This document shows, piece after piece, positions 26,813-36,117 of a stretch of DNA of 64,000 nucleotides. Each line of letters opens with the position of its first letter. The stretch's first letter is position 1. The stretch is from JAPLDB01 sp038230515. Its GTDB lineage: Bacteria; Bacteroidota; Bacteroidia; AKYH767-A; 2013-40CM-41-45. The stretch is from positions 1-64,000 of the forward strand of contig JBBRND010000011.1 of assembly GCA_038230515.1 (NCBI GenBank). Direction: 5' to 3'. Under the pieces are notes generated by a model that was given only the letters and a program-made list of their open reading frames with translations, ran no database searches and was not told where the DNA came from. The position numbers and the translations under genes were made by a program.

Positions 26813-27588
26813 GTTAAAGACTCTATCTCATTTGTTAATTCCACAAACTGCTGCCAGCTCAATTGCTCTGCTCGTTTGGTCATGTACGGAAGTGATGATA
26901 TTTTTTCTTTTGATACTAACGAGGACAATGCATTGCTCAACATTTTTCTGCGTTGATTGAAAGATGTTTTCACAACAAGAGAAAATTTTTTTTGATCGCA
27001 ACCTAACACAAAATCTTCTTTCCTCTCAAACCTTAACACACATGATTTTACTTTCGGTGGAGGAGAAAAATCTTCTTCATTCAAGCTGAAAAGTATTTCT
27101 ACATCGTACCAGGCCTGTATCAGCACACTTGGTATTCCGTAATCACGGTTTCCCGGTGGTGATGCAATTCGCTCTCCAACCTCCTTCTGAAACATGCCTA
27201 CTACTTCCGGAACCAATTCTTTATTCTCAAGCACAGCAAAAAGAATTTGCGAAGAAATATTGTAAGGAAAGTTACCAATAATAGCGAAGGGTTCTGTAAA
27301 AGTTTTCTTCAAATCCATTTGAAGAAAATCTCCTTCCGCAATATCAGGGATGTGATCAGGAAATTTTTCACGAAGGAAATAAAACGACTCTTTATCAATC
27401 TCAATAAGCTTTGTCTGAAATTCCTTTCTCTGAAAAAGATACTGTGAAAGCACCCCCATTCCCGGACCAATCTCCAGCACCTGCTTATATCTTCCATCAG
27501 CAATCAGCGATTCAGTAATTCTCTTTGCGATAGATTCGTCTTTAAGAAAGTGTTGCCCGAAATGTTTTTTTGCTCTTACGTTTTGCAC
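26809..27588 (-). CDS. rsmA: 16S rRNA dimethyladenosine transferase RsmA (KsgA)
   Basis: A 259-residue enzyme that dimethylates the two adjacent adenines in the 3'-terminal hairpin of 16S rRNA. The N-terminal KKHFGQHFL block, the SAM motif VLEIGPGMGVLSQYL and the catalytic GNFPYNISSQIL (N-x-P-Y) are all typical. The start codon is GTG at 27588. Length agrees with the family. It is upstream of and overlaps the 2-hydroxyacid dehydrogenase gene. Confidence 0.95.
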   Translation of the reverse strand: MQNVRAKKHFGQHFLKDESIAKRITESLIADGRYKQVLEIGPGMGVLSQYLFQRKEFQTKLIEIDKESFYFLREKFPDHIPDIAEGDFLQMDLKKTFTEPFAIIGNFPYNISSQILFAVLENKELVPEVVGMFQKEVGERIASPPGNRDYGIPSVLIQAWYDVEILFSLNEEDFSPPPKVKSCVLRFERKEDFVLGCDQKKFSLVVKTSFNQRRKMLSNALSSLVSKEKISSLPYMTKRAEQLSWQQFVELTNEIESLT

Positions 27589-27624
27589 TATAAAAAACTA
27601 TCTCGCAAAGATGATCAAAGAAAA

Positions 27625-28464
27625 TCAGAAGCCGTAATCTTTATACCCAGCTGTAAATTCTGCCGGAGCAAATATGGGATTCAGAACAAAGCTTTTGTAT
27701 TCATATCGTTCAAAAAAACCATTCTCATCATAAATTTCCTGAACGAGCGGGAGCATTGTTTTCAGATCAACATAAAAAATAATTTTTCGTCCGAACATAT
27801 TCGGAATTCGAACCGTCTGTCCTGCTTTCACATCATGAACATCTGCAATGTCTTTATTTGCACACACAATCATATATTCACTTACGAAATTTTTTTCAGC
27901 CAACGTAACTACATCTTCACCATCTTTTGAGGTTTGTGTCGTGTATCCGAAATCAGGGTAATCAAACTCCATTTTCATACAACGATGAAGTTCCCATTGC
28001 ACCGTATCACTAAGATGAATGTGATCGAATAATTTATCTCCCATCAGCAATTGATAATGTTTGATCATGTTTGTGAGGTAATCGAAACCAATGTCGCACA
28101 CTGTGTGATGCCCGTTCTTTCTCACCGATAGATTATTCGGACTCAATTTCATATTTATGTAGGGAAAAGAATTGGGAGAAATGTACAAATCATTATTCCA
28201 CTCTCCTTGCCGATAAAGAATCTCTGCTCCGGCATTCGGATGATAAACGTGTACATACATTCTCACCGGAGCCCGTTGCAACTTTACGAATTCGTCACCC
28301 TGCTCTATTTTTCCGCTTTTTGTCCTCTCTTTCGTTGTAAGAATAAAAGAAGCACTCTTCAGGTTTTCACATGCGCTCACCATTTGTGCGAGAACTTTTT
28401 TCTCTTTTTCAAGTTGAGCGAAGGAGAAAAACGGAAGGAAAAGAAAATAAAATATCCACTTCAT
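27625..28464 (-). CDS. DUF1571-type secreted/periplasmic protein
   Basis: A 279-residue protein with an N-terminal signal peptide (MKWIFYFLFLPFFSFAQ). The body is beta-rich and fits the DUF1571 / LolA-like group of envelope proteins (residues after the signal begin LEKEKKVLAQMVSACENL, then GEWNNDLYISPNSFPY). No catalytic motif is seen. It ends 36 bases before rsmA and starts 3 bases after the DUF4286 gene, suggesting one transcript DUF4286-DUF1571-rsmA-dehydrogenase. Confidence 0.7.
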   Translation of the reverse strand: MKWIFYFLFLPFFSFAQLEKEKKVLAQMVSACENLKSASFILTTKERTKSGKIEQGDEFVKLQRAPVRMYVHVYHPNAGAEILYRQGEWNNDLYISPNSFPYINMKLSPNNLSVRKNGHHTVCDIGFDYLTNMIKHYQLLMGDKLFDHIHLSDTVQWELHRCMKMEFDYPDFGYTTQTSKDGEDVVTLAEKNFVSEYMIVCANKDIADVHDVKAGQTVRIPNMFGRKIIFYVDLKTMLPLVQEIYDENGFFERYEYKSFVLNPIFAPAEFTAGYKDYGF

Positions 28465-28467
28465 AAT

Positions 28468-28773
28468 TCAATCCACCGATTCTAATACAGTTCGAAACGC
28501 AACAAACTTGTCTTTATACTTTGCATTGAACTCTGCGCGCAATGCCTGCGCATGATCATGTTCGTATTCCTGGAAATCTATAATGCTATTGCACGAGTAC
28601 TGAACACTGTACGTTTTCCCTCCAGAATCTTCATCCCCTACAATCCTGAGCAAGCGACTTGACGTAAATTTTCCTGTGCGCATCACATCGGGAATGTGGG
28701 TTTGCTTCATCCATTCAAGCCATTCATCATGAACGGCAGTTTCAATGTTTACGGTTACGTTGTAAATAATCAT
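28468..28773 (-). CDS. DUF4286 family protein
   Basis: A 101-residue ferredoxin-fold-like small protein. The N-terminus MIIYNVTVNIETAVHDEWLE and the HIPDVMRTGKF segment are characteristic of DUF4286, a family widespread in Bacteroidota and of unknown function. It is the first gene of the minus-strand housekeeping group. A perfect TAATTTTG -7 element lies 20 bases upstream of the ATG. Confidence 0.8.
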   Translation of the reverse strand: MIIYNVTVNIETAVHDEWLEWMKQTHIPDVMRTGKFTSSRLLRIVGDEDSGGKTYSVQYSCNSIIDFQEYEHDHAQALRAEFNAKYKDKFVAFRTVLESVD

Positions 28774-28792
28774 TTCAATTTTTTCTTGTCGA

Positions 28793-28800
28793 CAAAATTA
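28793..28800 (-). promoter_or_regulatory. Candidate -7 element upstream of the DUF4286 gene
   Basis: On the minus strand this reads TAATTTTG, an exact TANNTTTG. It lies 19 bases before the ATG at 28773 and overlaps the stop codon region of the upstream gene. No TTTG was found 19 bases further upstream, so the call is tentative. Confidence 0.4.
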
Positions 28801-30294
28801 GAAAGTTCTTGTTCTTCTTTCGATGAGATCACTGGTGATTTTGGCAGAGAGTAGGCACAATGGAATTCCTGCTCCGGGATGCACACTACCACCGCAGAAG
28901 TAAAGCCCTTTTACCTTCCGGCTGAAATTAGCATGGCGGAAAAACGCAGAAAAAATTCCGTTGCTGCTGTAGCCATAAATAGAACCAAGCCATGCATTTG
29001 TTTTTTGTTCGATCATTACTGGAGTGAGGGTGCTTTCTGAAACTATGAGGTCGGAAATATTCTCATGAAAGGTTTCTGATAATTTTCTCAGCACACTCCT
29101 TTTCGTTTTAGAAACTAATTGATCCCAATTCTGCCCGTTGTTGAATGGCGCTGACACCATCACGAACCAATTCGACATTCCCTGTGGCGCATCCTTCGGA
29201 TTTAGCAATGAAGAATTGTAGAGGTAAAAAGTAGGGTCATCACAAATCGTTCTTTCTTTGAACAATGCATCGTATTCAGCGCGGTCGCTCTTCCCGAAAA
29301 AAGTATTGTGAAGCTCGACAGCAGGAATTATTTTTTTTATTCCCCAGTAAAATACAATCACGGAACTTGAGCGCGGTTGCTTTGAAATGAGTTGCGGCAT
29401 TTCAATTTCGGAAAGCAATTTCTGATACGTGTAATGGATGTCTGCATTGCTCACTACAACATCGGCTTCAAGAAAATCCGAATCAGTTTCAACCCCTGTT
29501 ACTTTTTTATTTTCGATCCTGATTTTTTTTACCTGAGTTTTCAGTTTGATTTCCACTCCAACTTCCTCAGCTAACTTCATGAGAGAATTTGTAATGCTGA
29601 TCATTCCACCTTCAGGAAGATAAGAGCCATTGTTCATTGCAAAGTGGGTGATTACATTCAGTGTTGCCGGTGCTTCAAACGGATTGGAGCCATTGTAGCT
29701 TGCATAACTATTGAACAATCGAACAAGCCTCGCATCTTTGAATTTATTCTTGTTGTAGCTGTGCATGGACTGAAAAGCACGTACACGGTTGAAGCGCAGA
29801 ATTCCTCTCAGTGTTACCCAATTGAAATAATTCTTCGGCTCATGCAGAGAACGCTCAAGAAAAACTTCATGCGTGAGTTTGAAAATTTCTTCTGAGTCAT
29901 CCAGAAGTGTGTTCACATGATGAAACGGCTCATCGGATTTCAGCGACAATTCTTTTTGAAATTTTATCCTGTCAGAAAAAGAATCAATAAAACTTCCGTC
30001 AGAAAAAAAATAACGGAAGAGCGGATCAACCTTGCGAAACCTGATATACTCATCAGGATTTTTATTCCAAATTAAAAAAAGCTCCTGAACGTACTCCGGC
30101 TTTGTGAGAATGGAAGGACCGCAATCAAAACGAAAACCATCTATTTTTTTTTCGTCAATGTTGCCGCCCGCAGTTTCATTTGCTTCGAGCAGTTGAACAC
30201 GAAACCCCGACTTCGCAAGTCGGATTGAAGCAGCAAGCCCGGCTATCCCAGCCCCGATTACGAATACTTTCTTGGAATTTTTATTTCCGCTCAT
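28798..30294 (-). CDS. Phytoene desaturase / carotenoid desaturase-like FAD oxidoreductase
   Basis: A 498-residue CrtI-family flavoprotein. The N-terminal FAD motif VIGAGIAGLAASIRLAKSG, the GFRFDCGPSIL block and the C-terminal FCGGSVHPGAGIPLCLL segment are diagnostic. The family desaturates or isomerises long polyene chains. No phytoene synthase is next to it. It diverges from the ACP gene at 30385, with 90 bases between, at the edge of the flexirubin-type cluster, so it may act on the aryl-polyene chain or belong to carotenoid synthesis encoded elsewhere. Confidence 0.85.
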   Translation of the reverse strand: MSGNKNSKKVFVIGAGIAGLAASIRLAKSGFRVQLLEANETAGGNIDEKKIDGFRFDCGPSILTKPEYVQELFLIWNKNPDEYIRFRKVDPLFRYFFSDGSFIDSFSDRIKFQKELSLKSDEPFHHVNTLLDDSEEIFKLTHEVFLERSLHEPKNYFNWVTLRGILRFNRVRAFQSMHSYNKNKFKDARLVRLFNSYASYNGSNPFEAPATLNVITHFAMNNGSYLPEGGMISITNSLMKLAEEVGVEIKLKTQVKKIRIENKKVTGVETDSDFLEADVVVSNADIHYTYQKLLSEIEMPQLISKQPRSSSVIVFYWGIKKIIPAVELHNTFFGKSDRAEYDALFKERTICDDPTFYLYNSSLLNPKDAPQGMSNWFVMVSAPFNNGQNWDQLVSKTKRSVLRKLSETFHENISDLIVSESTLTPVMIEQKTNAWLGSIYGYSSNGIFSAFFRHANFSRKVKGLYFCGGSVHPGAGIPLCLLSAKITSDLIERRTRTF

Positions 30295-30384
30295 TCAGTG
30301 AGCAAACATACATATTCGGCTTTATTCATAGTAGCGGTATCAGCAGTTACACTAAATTTGTCCGGCAAAAAAATTTTCAGAAAC

Positions 30385-30630
30385 ATGTTGAACCAAAACG
30401 AAATCATAGTGGAGGCATCGGGCTTTGTATCAAAGCAATTGAATGTTCCCGCTGAAAGCATCAATTCGAGCTGCGAATTGAAATCTCTTGGCATGGATTC
30501 GTTCCGCATAATTGAACTCGTTTTGTTTCTTGAACGCAGAACAGGATTGTCTTTTCCTGATCATGCCTACACTCTCGGAAATTTAAAATCAGTTGATTCT
30601 ATTGTAGCGTGTTTTTTGAAACTGAAATAA
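30385..30630 (+). CDS. Acyl carrier protein of the flexirubin-type cluster (1)
   Basis: An ACP of about 81 residues with the phosphopantetheine serine in LGMDSFRII. The ATG at 30385 (MLNQNEIIVEASG) is chosen; the frame extends upstream to 30298 but those residues are hydrophobic and unrelated to ACPs. Its stop TAA overlaps the next ATG (TAATG). It probably carries the aryl-polyene or its hydroxycinnamoyl starter. Confidence 0.82.
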   Translation: MLNQNEIIVEASGFVSKQLNVPAESINSSCELKSLGMDSFRIIELVLFLERRTGLSFPDHAYTLGNLKSVDSIVACFLKLK

Positions 30631-31898
30631 TGAATAAGAATAACACGACATATTTTCTAAATGGCGCTGACCGCTTCCAGCTTTTCTTCGATTCTGTTTC
30701 AAGAAAAAATACCGGCATTGGAAATATTATCAGGACTCATATTATTGTTGACGGAATTATTCCTGAGAATAAATTTCATGAATTAGTTGAAACAAATGAA
30801 GCCATCCGTTTTCTCGCATCACTTTCTCCTGAGAGAAAGTGGTTTTCGCCTGTTTACAGATGGAAACTGTTGGAAGAAAAGTCAACACAAGAAACCCTTA
30901 CGATTCATAGAACAGGAAGTGCTGGGGAGATAATTCAGGAGCTGCATTCAAAGGATTGCGCATTCAACTCTTCTGCAATTCATTTGGATATTATTTATGC
31001 TTCTGAACAAACGCATATTTTCATTTCAGCAAATCATGCTCTGTTTGATTATGCAGGGATGGAAAATTTTATTGACTTGATTTCCGGCAATGCTGAAAAT
31101 ATAATTCTTCAAAAGGAATTGCAGGTTGGAGAATCGTTCTTAAAGAAAGTTTCAAACGCAATTGCCGCAACTCTTTTTGTTGCTGCGCGGTCATCATGGA
31201 ATTTCAGGAGGCTTATAAAACGAAAACGTGCGGCGAAATGTGCCCTTGAATATCTTCAGTTATCAAACGAAGATTCAAAACAGGTTTCGCATCGCTTGCA
31301 AACAGAAATAAAATCTCCTCAACTGTCTTTCTTTGTTGGCAGCTCGGTTTTCTCATTATCAAAATTTGAATCCCTGCTTTCAGATAAGAAAGGAGATTTT
31401 TTTATTGCCGTTCCCATTGACCGCAGATCGGCATCGCATAAAAATGTTTTACTCTCGAATTATCTTTCCTTTATTTATTTCCACACAAAAGCGAACGATA
31501 TTGAAAGTGTAAAAAAGTCCACCGATTTATTTTCGCAGCAGATGATTCACCAGGCGAGGCAACGGATTCCAGAAAAATTCAGTTCCCTGCTTCACCTGTT
31601 TCGTTTTCTTCCTTCATTTATTTACCGCTTATTTCTCGATCTTCCAAGCAATGGACATTCCGCTACTTTCGCGTTTTCATTGTTGGCAAATTCAAAGATG
31701 GAGAATAAATCATTTATGAGATTTCCTGTAAAAGATGTAACACATTTTCCTCCTGTTCTTTCTCCCCCGGGATTAAATATTGTTTTCACCGAATTTAATC
31801 TCCAGTTGAAAATAATAATCAGTTTTGATGAGTGCAGAATTACAAAAGAAGAAGTACGGAGCTTGTTAAATGAAATCAGGAAAAATTTGCTGAACTAA
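30630..31898 (+). CDS. HxxxD acyltransferase (condensation-domain superfamily)
   Basis: A protein of about 422 residues with the chloramphenicol-acetyltransferase/condensation-like fold. The active-site motif H-x-x-x-D is visible in ANHALFDYAGM. No carrier domain is fused. It starts inside the stop codon of the ACP gene. In flexirubins an ester joins an aryl-polyene acid to a dialkylresorcinol, and this enzyme is a good candidate to form it from an ACP-bound acyl chain. That role is an inference from fold and place. Confidence 0.7.
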   Translation: MNKNNTTYFLNGADRFQLFFDSVSRKNTGIGNIIRTHIIVDGIIPENKFHELVETNEAIRFLASLSPERKWFSPVYRWKLLEEKSTQETLTIHRTGSAGEIIQELHSKDCAFNSSAIHLDIIYASEQTHIFISANHALFDYAGMENFIDLISGNAENIILQKELQVGESFLKKVSNAIAATLFVAARSSWNFRRLIKRKRAAKCALEYLQLSNEDSKQVSHRLQTEIKSPQLSFFVGSSVFSLSKFESLLSDKKGDFFIAVPIDRRSASHKNVLLSNYLSFIYFHTKANDIESVKKSTDLFSQQMIHQARQRIPEKFSSLLHLFRFLPSFIYRLFLDLPSNGHSATFAFSLLANSKMENKSFMRFPVKDVTHFPPVLSPPGLNIVFTEFNLQLKIIISFDECRITKEEVRSLLNEIRKNLLN

Positions 31899-33140
31899 TT
31901 GGGGGAAGTAATTCATACCGATATTTTTATTGCAGGTGCGGGTGCAGCAGGCATTGCTGCTGCTGTGGCTGCCGCTGAGTGCGGGATGAATGTCTGCGTG
32001 TCGGAAAGAAATTCTTTCCCAGGCGGAAGAGCAACTGCTTCGGCTGTCGGAACAATCTGCGGAATTTACCTGCGTTCTCATGATGCAGTTCCGAAATTTG
32101 CAATGAATGGTTTTCCAAGAAAGTTTGCGGAGCAGTTGATGAAAGAAAATGGAAAGCTCCCTGTAAAATTTGCAGAAGGACTTTGGTTTCTTCCTTCGCA
32201 TCCAAGCGATTTTGAACTAATTTCTTCGGAATTTCTTGCTCACAAAAAAATTGAGGTCTTGTTCAACACCAAAATTGAGAGCGTAGAATTTAACGACACA
32301 ACGATTACCGCTGTTCATTGCGGACGCGAGCAGGAGAAAAAAAAGATTATTCCTCAATGCGTGATTGAATGTTCGGGGGAAGGAATTATTTGCACATCGG
32401 TTAATCATGAAATCATAAGGGATGAAGAATACCAGGCAGCGGCAATTGTTTTTTCGATGGAAAATATTTCTGTGAAAAAGGAATTTCAAATCTCTTTCTC
32501 TCTTCTCAAAAAGATCACGCAGGAAATTGAATCCGGAAATGTGCCCGAGTATTTTAATCTTCTTAGTATAATTCCTTCTTCAATAAACGGAAATTCAGTA
32601 CTCTTCAAAATGGGTTTGCCTTGGAAAACGGGAATCGAGAGCGATGTTTCTCTGGAAACAAAAGCAAAAGCACTCGTAGAGGAGTTAGTGATCTTCGTCA
32701 AAGGAAATGTTCCCGGTTTTGAAAGTGCAATGTTGCATTGGATAGCAAAAGAAATTGGAGTGAGAACAGGGATAAGAGCAAAAGGAAAAAATATTTTATC
32801 GGACGAGGATGTTCTTACATGCAGGAAGTACGATGACGGAATTACAAATGGAGCGTGGCCAATTGAATACTGGAAGACAGGAAATAAAAGAGTTGAGATG
32901 ACTTACTTTGCTGAGAATGATTTTTATTCCATTCCGGCAGGATGCCTTGAATCTCCTGAAAAAGAAAATTTGTTTTTTGGAGGCAAAATTATTTCTGCTA
33001 CTGAAAAAACAATTGCAAGCGCGCGAGTGATCGGAACCTGTTTCGGAACAGGTTATGCTGCCGGGGTGCTTGCATCTTTCAAAGTGAAAAATAAAAGTCG
33101 CGCTGAGGCGATAGATTTCATCAAACAAAAAATGCTCTAA
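31899..33140 (+). CDS. FAD-dependent oxidoreductase of the flexirubin-type cluster
   Basis: A 413-residue flavoprotein with the N-terminal dinucleotide motif FIAGAGAAGIAAAVAAAECG and the following SERNSFPGGRATAS block, typical of the FAD_oxidored group. The start is a TTG at 31899 directly after the previous stop; the next Met lies beyond the FAD motif, so it cannot be used. It overlaps the AMP-ligase gene by one base. Flexirubin pigments are hydroxylated or otherwise modified on the aryl ring, which such an enzyme could do. Confidence 0.75.
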   Translation: MGEVIHTDIFIAGAGAAGIAAAVAAAECGMNVCVSERNSFPGGRATASAVGTICGIYLRSHDAVPKFAMNGFPRKFAEQLMKENGKLPVKFAEGLWFLPSHPSDFELISSEFLAHKKIEVLFNTKIESVEFNDTTITAVHCGREQEKKKIIPQCVIECSGEGIICTSVNHEIIRDEEYQAAAIVFSMENISVKKEFQISFSLLKKITQEIESGNVPEYFNLLSIIPSSINGNSVLFKMGLPWKTGIESDVSLETKAKALVEELVIFVKGNVPGFESAMLHWIAKEIGVRTGIRAKGKNILSDEDVLTCRKYDDGITNGAWPIEYWKTGNKRVEMTYFAENDFYSIPAGCLESPEKENLFFGGKIISATEKTIASARVIGTCFGTGYAAGVLASFKVKNKSRAEAIDFIKQKML

Positions 33141-34576
33141 TGCAAATGAGCCCAAAGACATTTTCTTTTCTTGAACAGGCAGTTGCAAAGTGGACGGATA
33201 GAGTTGCCATCGTTGAGGAGAATAAAAAAACTTCCTTCAAGGAACTTTTTATTTCTGCGACATCGCTTTGCAAACTTTTGAAAGACACTTATGATCTAAA
33301 GGGAAAGGGAATCGGATTTATGTGTAGCAATAGTTCCGGATTTGTGAGCGGACTTTTCGGTTGTTCAGCTGCTGAAGCAGTAGTGATGCCGATTTTGCCA
33401 GGGACAAAGTCCTTGGAAATTGAAAACATTTTTCGTGAATCTGGCATTAATCTTCTTCTCGCAGAGAAAAAAAACCACTTTAATTTTTCTCTTCACCACG
33501 AAAAGGAAACTATCAACGATGATTTTTATCTCTACATTTTCCCTGAAATAAAATCTACGAACATTGAAGAAATTTTTCCGGGAGCTGCATTCATTCGACC
33601 AAGTTCGGGAACAACCGGGAGTTCAAAGGGAGTTGTTATTTCGCATCAGGCAGTTTTTGAACGAACGGAAGCTGCCAACGATGGACTTCATCTCAATGAA
33701 GAAAGTAACATGTTGTGGGTGCTGCCGATGGCTTTTCATTTTGTTGTTTCCATTCTTCTCTATGTACGTTACGGTGTGTGCACAATTATTTCAAATCACT
33801 TTCTTGCAACCTCAATTATTGAAACTGCGAACAAATATAAGGCATCACATCTCTATGCATCACCACTTCACTATCGCTTGCTAGCGTCTGAGAAAAGTCA
33901 ATTAAAATTTGAAACGCTTCGTACTGCGATTTCAACATCTGCACATCTTGAACCGAATGTGAGCAAATTATTTTTCACGAAGTATAAAATACCTGTTGCA
34001 CAGGCATACGGAATTATCGAGATCGGTTTGCCTTTTATAAATACCAATCCTGAAAAACAGGAGAGCATTGGTAAAGCATTGCCGCATTACAGTGCCGCTA
34101 TTCTTGATGAAGGAATGAATGAGCTTCCTTTTAAAAATGAGGGTACGTTTGCAATTAAAGGTCCCGGAATGTTTTCGGGTTATTTGTGGGCGCAGAGAAA
34201 AAAGGAAGATGTCTTGGTCAACTCATGGTTCCTAACAGGAGACATTGCTAAAATGGATGAGGATGGTTTTGTTTTCATAAAAGGCAGAAGCAAATCCATC
34301 ATTAATGTTTCGGGCAATAAAGTTTTTCCGGAGGAAGTGGAAGCAATTCTGAAACTCCATCCTGACGTTGAAGACACTAGAGTGTATGGAGGTAGGCATC
34401 CTGTTACAGGAGAAATCGTGGAGGCAGAAATAGTTTTGAAAGCAGGAGCAAGCGAAAATGCCGAATGCTTGATTTCAATGTGTGGCGAACATCTTATTCC
34501 GTATAAAATTCCTCAACGAATACTTTTCGTGACTGAAATTGCAAAAACAAAAACCGGAAAGACTAGTCGCGCTTAA
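33140..34576 (+). CDS. AMP-dependent acyl/aryl ligase
   Basis: A 478-residue adenylate-forming ligase. Core motifs: RPSSGTTGSSKGVVIS (A3), AQAYGIIEIG (A5), SWFLTGDIAKMDEDGF (A7) and the final AKTKTGKTSRA (A10). In aryl-polyene pathways such a ligase loads 4-hydroxycinnamate on an ACP as starter. It ends the plus-strand run that begins at 30385, and its 3' end overlaps by 14 bases the 3' end of the convergent sulfotransferase gene. Confidence 0.85.
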   Translation: MQMSPKTFSFLEQAVAKWTDRVAIVEENKKTSFKELFISATSLCKLLKDTYDLKGKGIGFMCSNSSGFVSGLFGCSAAEAVVMPILPGTKSLEIENIFRESGINLLLAEKKNHFNFSLHHEKETINDDFYLYIFPEIKSTNIEEIFPGAAFIRPSSGTTGSSKGVVISHQAVFERTEAANDGLHLNEESNMLWVLPMAFHFVVSILLYVRYGVCTIISNHFLATSIIETANKYKASHLYASPLHYRLLASEKSQLKFETLRTAISTSAHLEPNVSKLFFTKYKIPVAQAYGIIEIGLPFINTNPEKQESIGKALPHYSAAILDEGMNELPFKNEGTFAIKGPGMFSGYLWAQRKKEDVLVNSWFLTGDIAKMDEDGFVFIKGRSKSIINVSGNKVFPEEVEAILKLHPDVEDTRVYGGRHPVTGEIVEAEIVLKAGASENAECLISMCGEHLIPYKIPQRILFVTEIAKTKTGKTSRA

Positions 34577-35738
34577 AATTTCTATCGTAGCCAAAGCGAT
34601 CCAAAGCAAATCGAAATCGTGTTGCAATTTTCTCAGCAAGATCATTACTTAGTGTAAATTTATTTTTGCTGTAATCTTTATAGGTTTTCAATTCTTCTTC
34701 TATCAACGGTTTTGCTTTTTCAAATCCTGGAAGAGAAAGTTTGCAATAAATTTTTTCAAGATGATTCATTGGATCTGCAGTAAAATCTTCATACCGAACT
34801 TCAACTAAATTTCCTGGCGGAATCAATTCCCTCTCCGCAAAATATTTTTCATAAATCCGAATGTACGTTGAGAAAACAACTTCCTCCAGTTCTTTATCGC
34901 TGATTTGCTGAAAGGAAAGCATTGGAAGTAATTTCGTGAATAAGTGCAGATGACTTTGAAAAACATCAAACGGATTGCGCGATAAATGCACGAACTTTGC
35001 GCCCGGGAAAAGGGAAAGGATTTGTTTTATGCGCGCTGTGTTTGCAGGACTTTTTAATAAAATTCTTTTATCCGGATTCACCAATGTCAGTTTGCGGAGA
35101 AAATAACCGAAATGTTTTTTCCAGTTTTTCTCTGCTTGTAACTTGTTTCCGTTAAATAAAACATTCTTGCTGAGATTTATTAGAAAATTCTTCGGGAAGT
35201 AATACCCTGTAATGATGCTTTCAGGTCCGTAAGCAACGAGGGCAAACTCTTCTTCCTTTGGAAGATCAATTCCCATTTTCAGATTATCCATTGGGCGGGT
35301 TTCGGGAAGTGCTTTCGAAATAAGTACTGAAAAAAAATTTGAAGCCGAAAGAAACAGATGCGGAATCATTGCCTGCGTGGTGGTGCAATATGCAAATGAG
35401 GGATCTTTACACATCAAGTAATGAAGAAAGGTAGTGCCGCTTCGCGGATGCCCGATAATGAACACTGGATTTTTTATTTCTGCACGCTTAATTTTTTTTC
35501 GGAATCTTATTCTTTCATACAGGCGAAAAGGTGTGGAAAGAAAAATTACCGATGAAATAAAAATTGCTTTCGGAATAAAAAACGGATGTATTAAGAAATT
35601 ATTCTGCCACAAAATCTTCAACCAAGCCCGCAAGCTGGTACCGAATGCGGAATGTGATGCGAAAGAAAAGTATTTTTTTGTTTTGTATTTCACCGAAAAA
35701 AATTTCTCGAAATTAAGGAATAACGAGAGAGCGATCAA
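34563..35738 (-). CDS. Sulfotransferase family protein
   Basis: A PAPS-dependent sulfotransferase of about 391 residues. The 5'-phosphosulfate loop FIIGHPRSGTTFLHYL and the 3'-phosphate site HLSRNPFDVFQSHLHLF are clear. An N-terminal hydrophobic region suggests membrane association. The start is probably the TTG at 35738, because the first ATG lies after the PAPS loop. It is the only minus-strand gene inside the pigment cluster and overlaps the ligase gene tail to tail. It may sulfate the pigment, a lipid or an unrelated substrate. Confidence 0.82.
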   Translation of the reverse strand: MIALSLFLNFEKFFSVKYKTKKYFSFASHSAFGTSLRAWLKILWQNNFLIHPFFIPKAIFISSVIFLSTPFRLYERIRFRKKIKRAEIKNPVFIIGHPRSGTTFLHYLMCKDPSFAYCTTTQAMIPHLFLSASNFFSVLISKALPETRPMDNLKMGIDLPKEEEFALVAYGPESIITGYYFPKNFLINLSKNVLFNGNKLQAEKNWKKHFGYFLRKLTLVNPDKRILLKSPANTARIKQILSLFPGAKFVHLSRNPFDVFQSHLHLFTKLLPMLSFQQISDKELEEVVFSTYIRIYEKYFAERELIPPGNLVEVRYEDFTADPMNHLEKIYCKLSLPGFEKAKPLIEEELKTYKDYSKNKFTLSNDLAEKIATRFRFALDRFGYDRNFKRD

Positions 35739-35794
35739 TGTTTTCTATTGCGCATTATTGCAAGAACCTGTTTATTTATTGTAAACGAAAATAA

Positions 35795-35802
35795 TACCTT
35801 TG
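35795..35802 (+). promoter_or_regulatory. Promoter -7 element for the ACP-ketosynthase genes
   Basis: TACCTTTG is an exact TANNTTTG match 42 bases before the ATG at 35845, in the gap that separates the sulfotransferase start from the ACP gene. The -33 region is T-rich but lacks a clear TTTG at the ideal distance. Confidence 0.5.
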
Positions 35803-35844
35803 CCGAATCACTGAATTTGTAACAACAAAAAAGAATTTGCACTC

Positions 35845-36108
35845 ATGGAAAGAGAAGAAGTAAAGACAGAACTGAAACTACACATTATTAAGTACCTTAA
35901 CCTTCTTGAAAAAACTACAGCTGACATTATTGACGACCAGCCGCTTTTCGGTGATGGGCTTGGTTTGGATTCTATTGATTCTATTGAGTTAGTTGTATTG
36001 CTCGAGCGGGAATATGGAATCAAGATCAATGATCCGAAGGATGGTCGCAAGATTTTTACGAGCATTGATACGATAGTGGATTACATTATCGAGAACCGCA
36101 CCAAATAA
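35845..36108 (+). CDS. Acyl carrier protein of the flexirubin-type cluster (2)
   Basis: An 87-residue ACP. The serine attachment site is in LGLDSIDSIELVVL, the form usual in aryl-polyene clusters. It starts a new plus-strand transcription unit after the sulfotransferase and is 9 bases upstream of the ketosynthase gene. It probably carries the growing polyene chain. Confidence 0.88.
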   Translation: MEREEVKTELKLHIIKYLNLLEKTTADIIDDQPLFGDGLGLDSIDSIELVVLLEREYGIKINDPKDGRKIFTSIDTIVDYIIENRTK

Positions 36109-36117
36109 TTTTCACCG

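Noticed and set aside
28798..30294. A complete carotenoid cluster around the CrtI-like gene
   Set aside because: No phytoene synthase, cyclase or hydroxylase gene is adjacent; only the desaturase-like gene is present.
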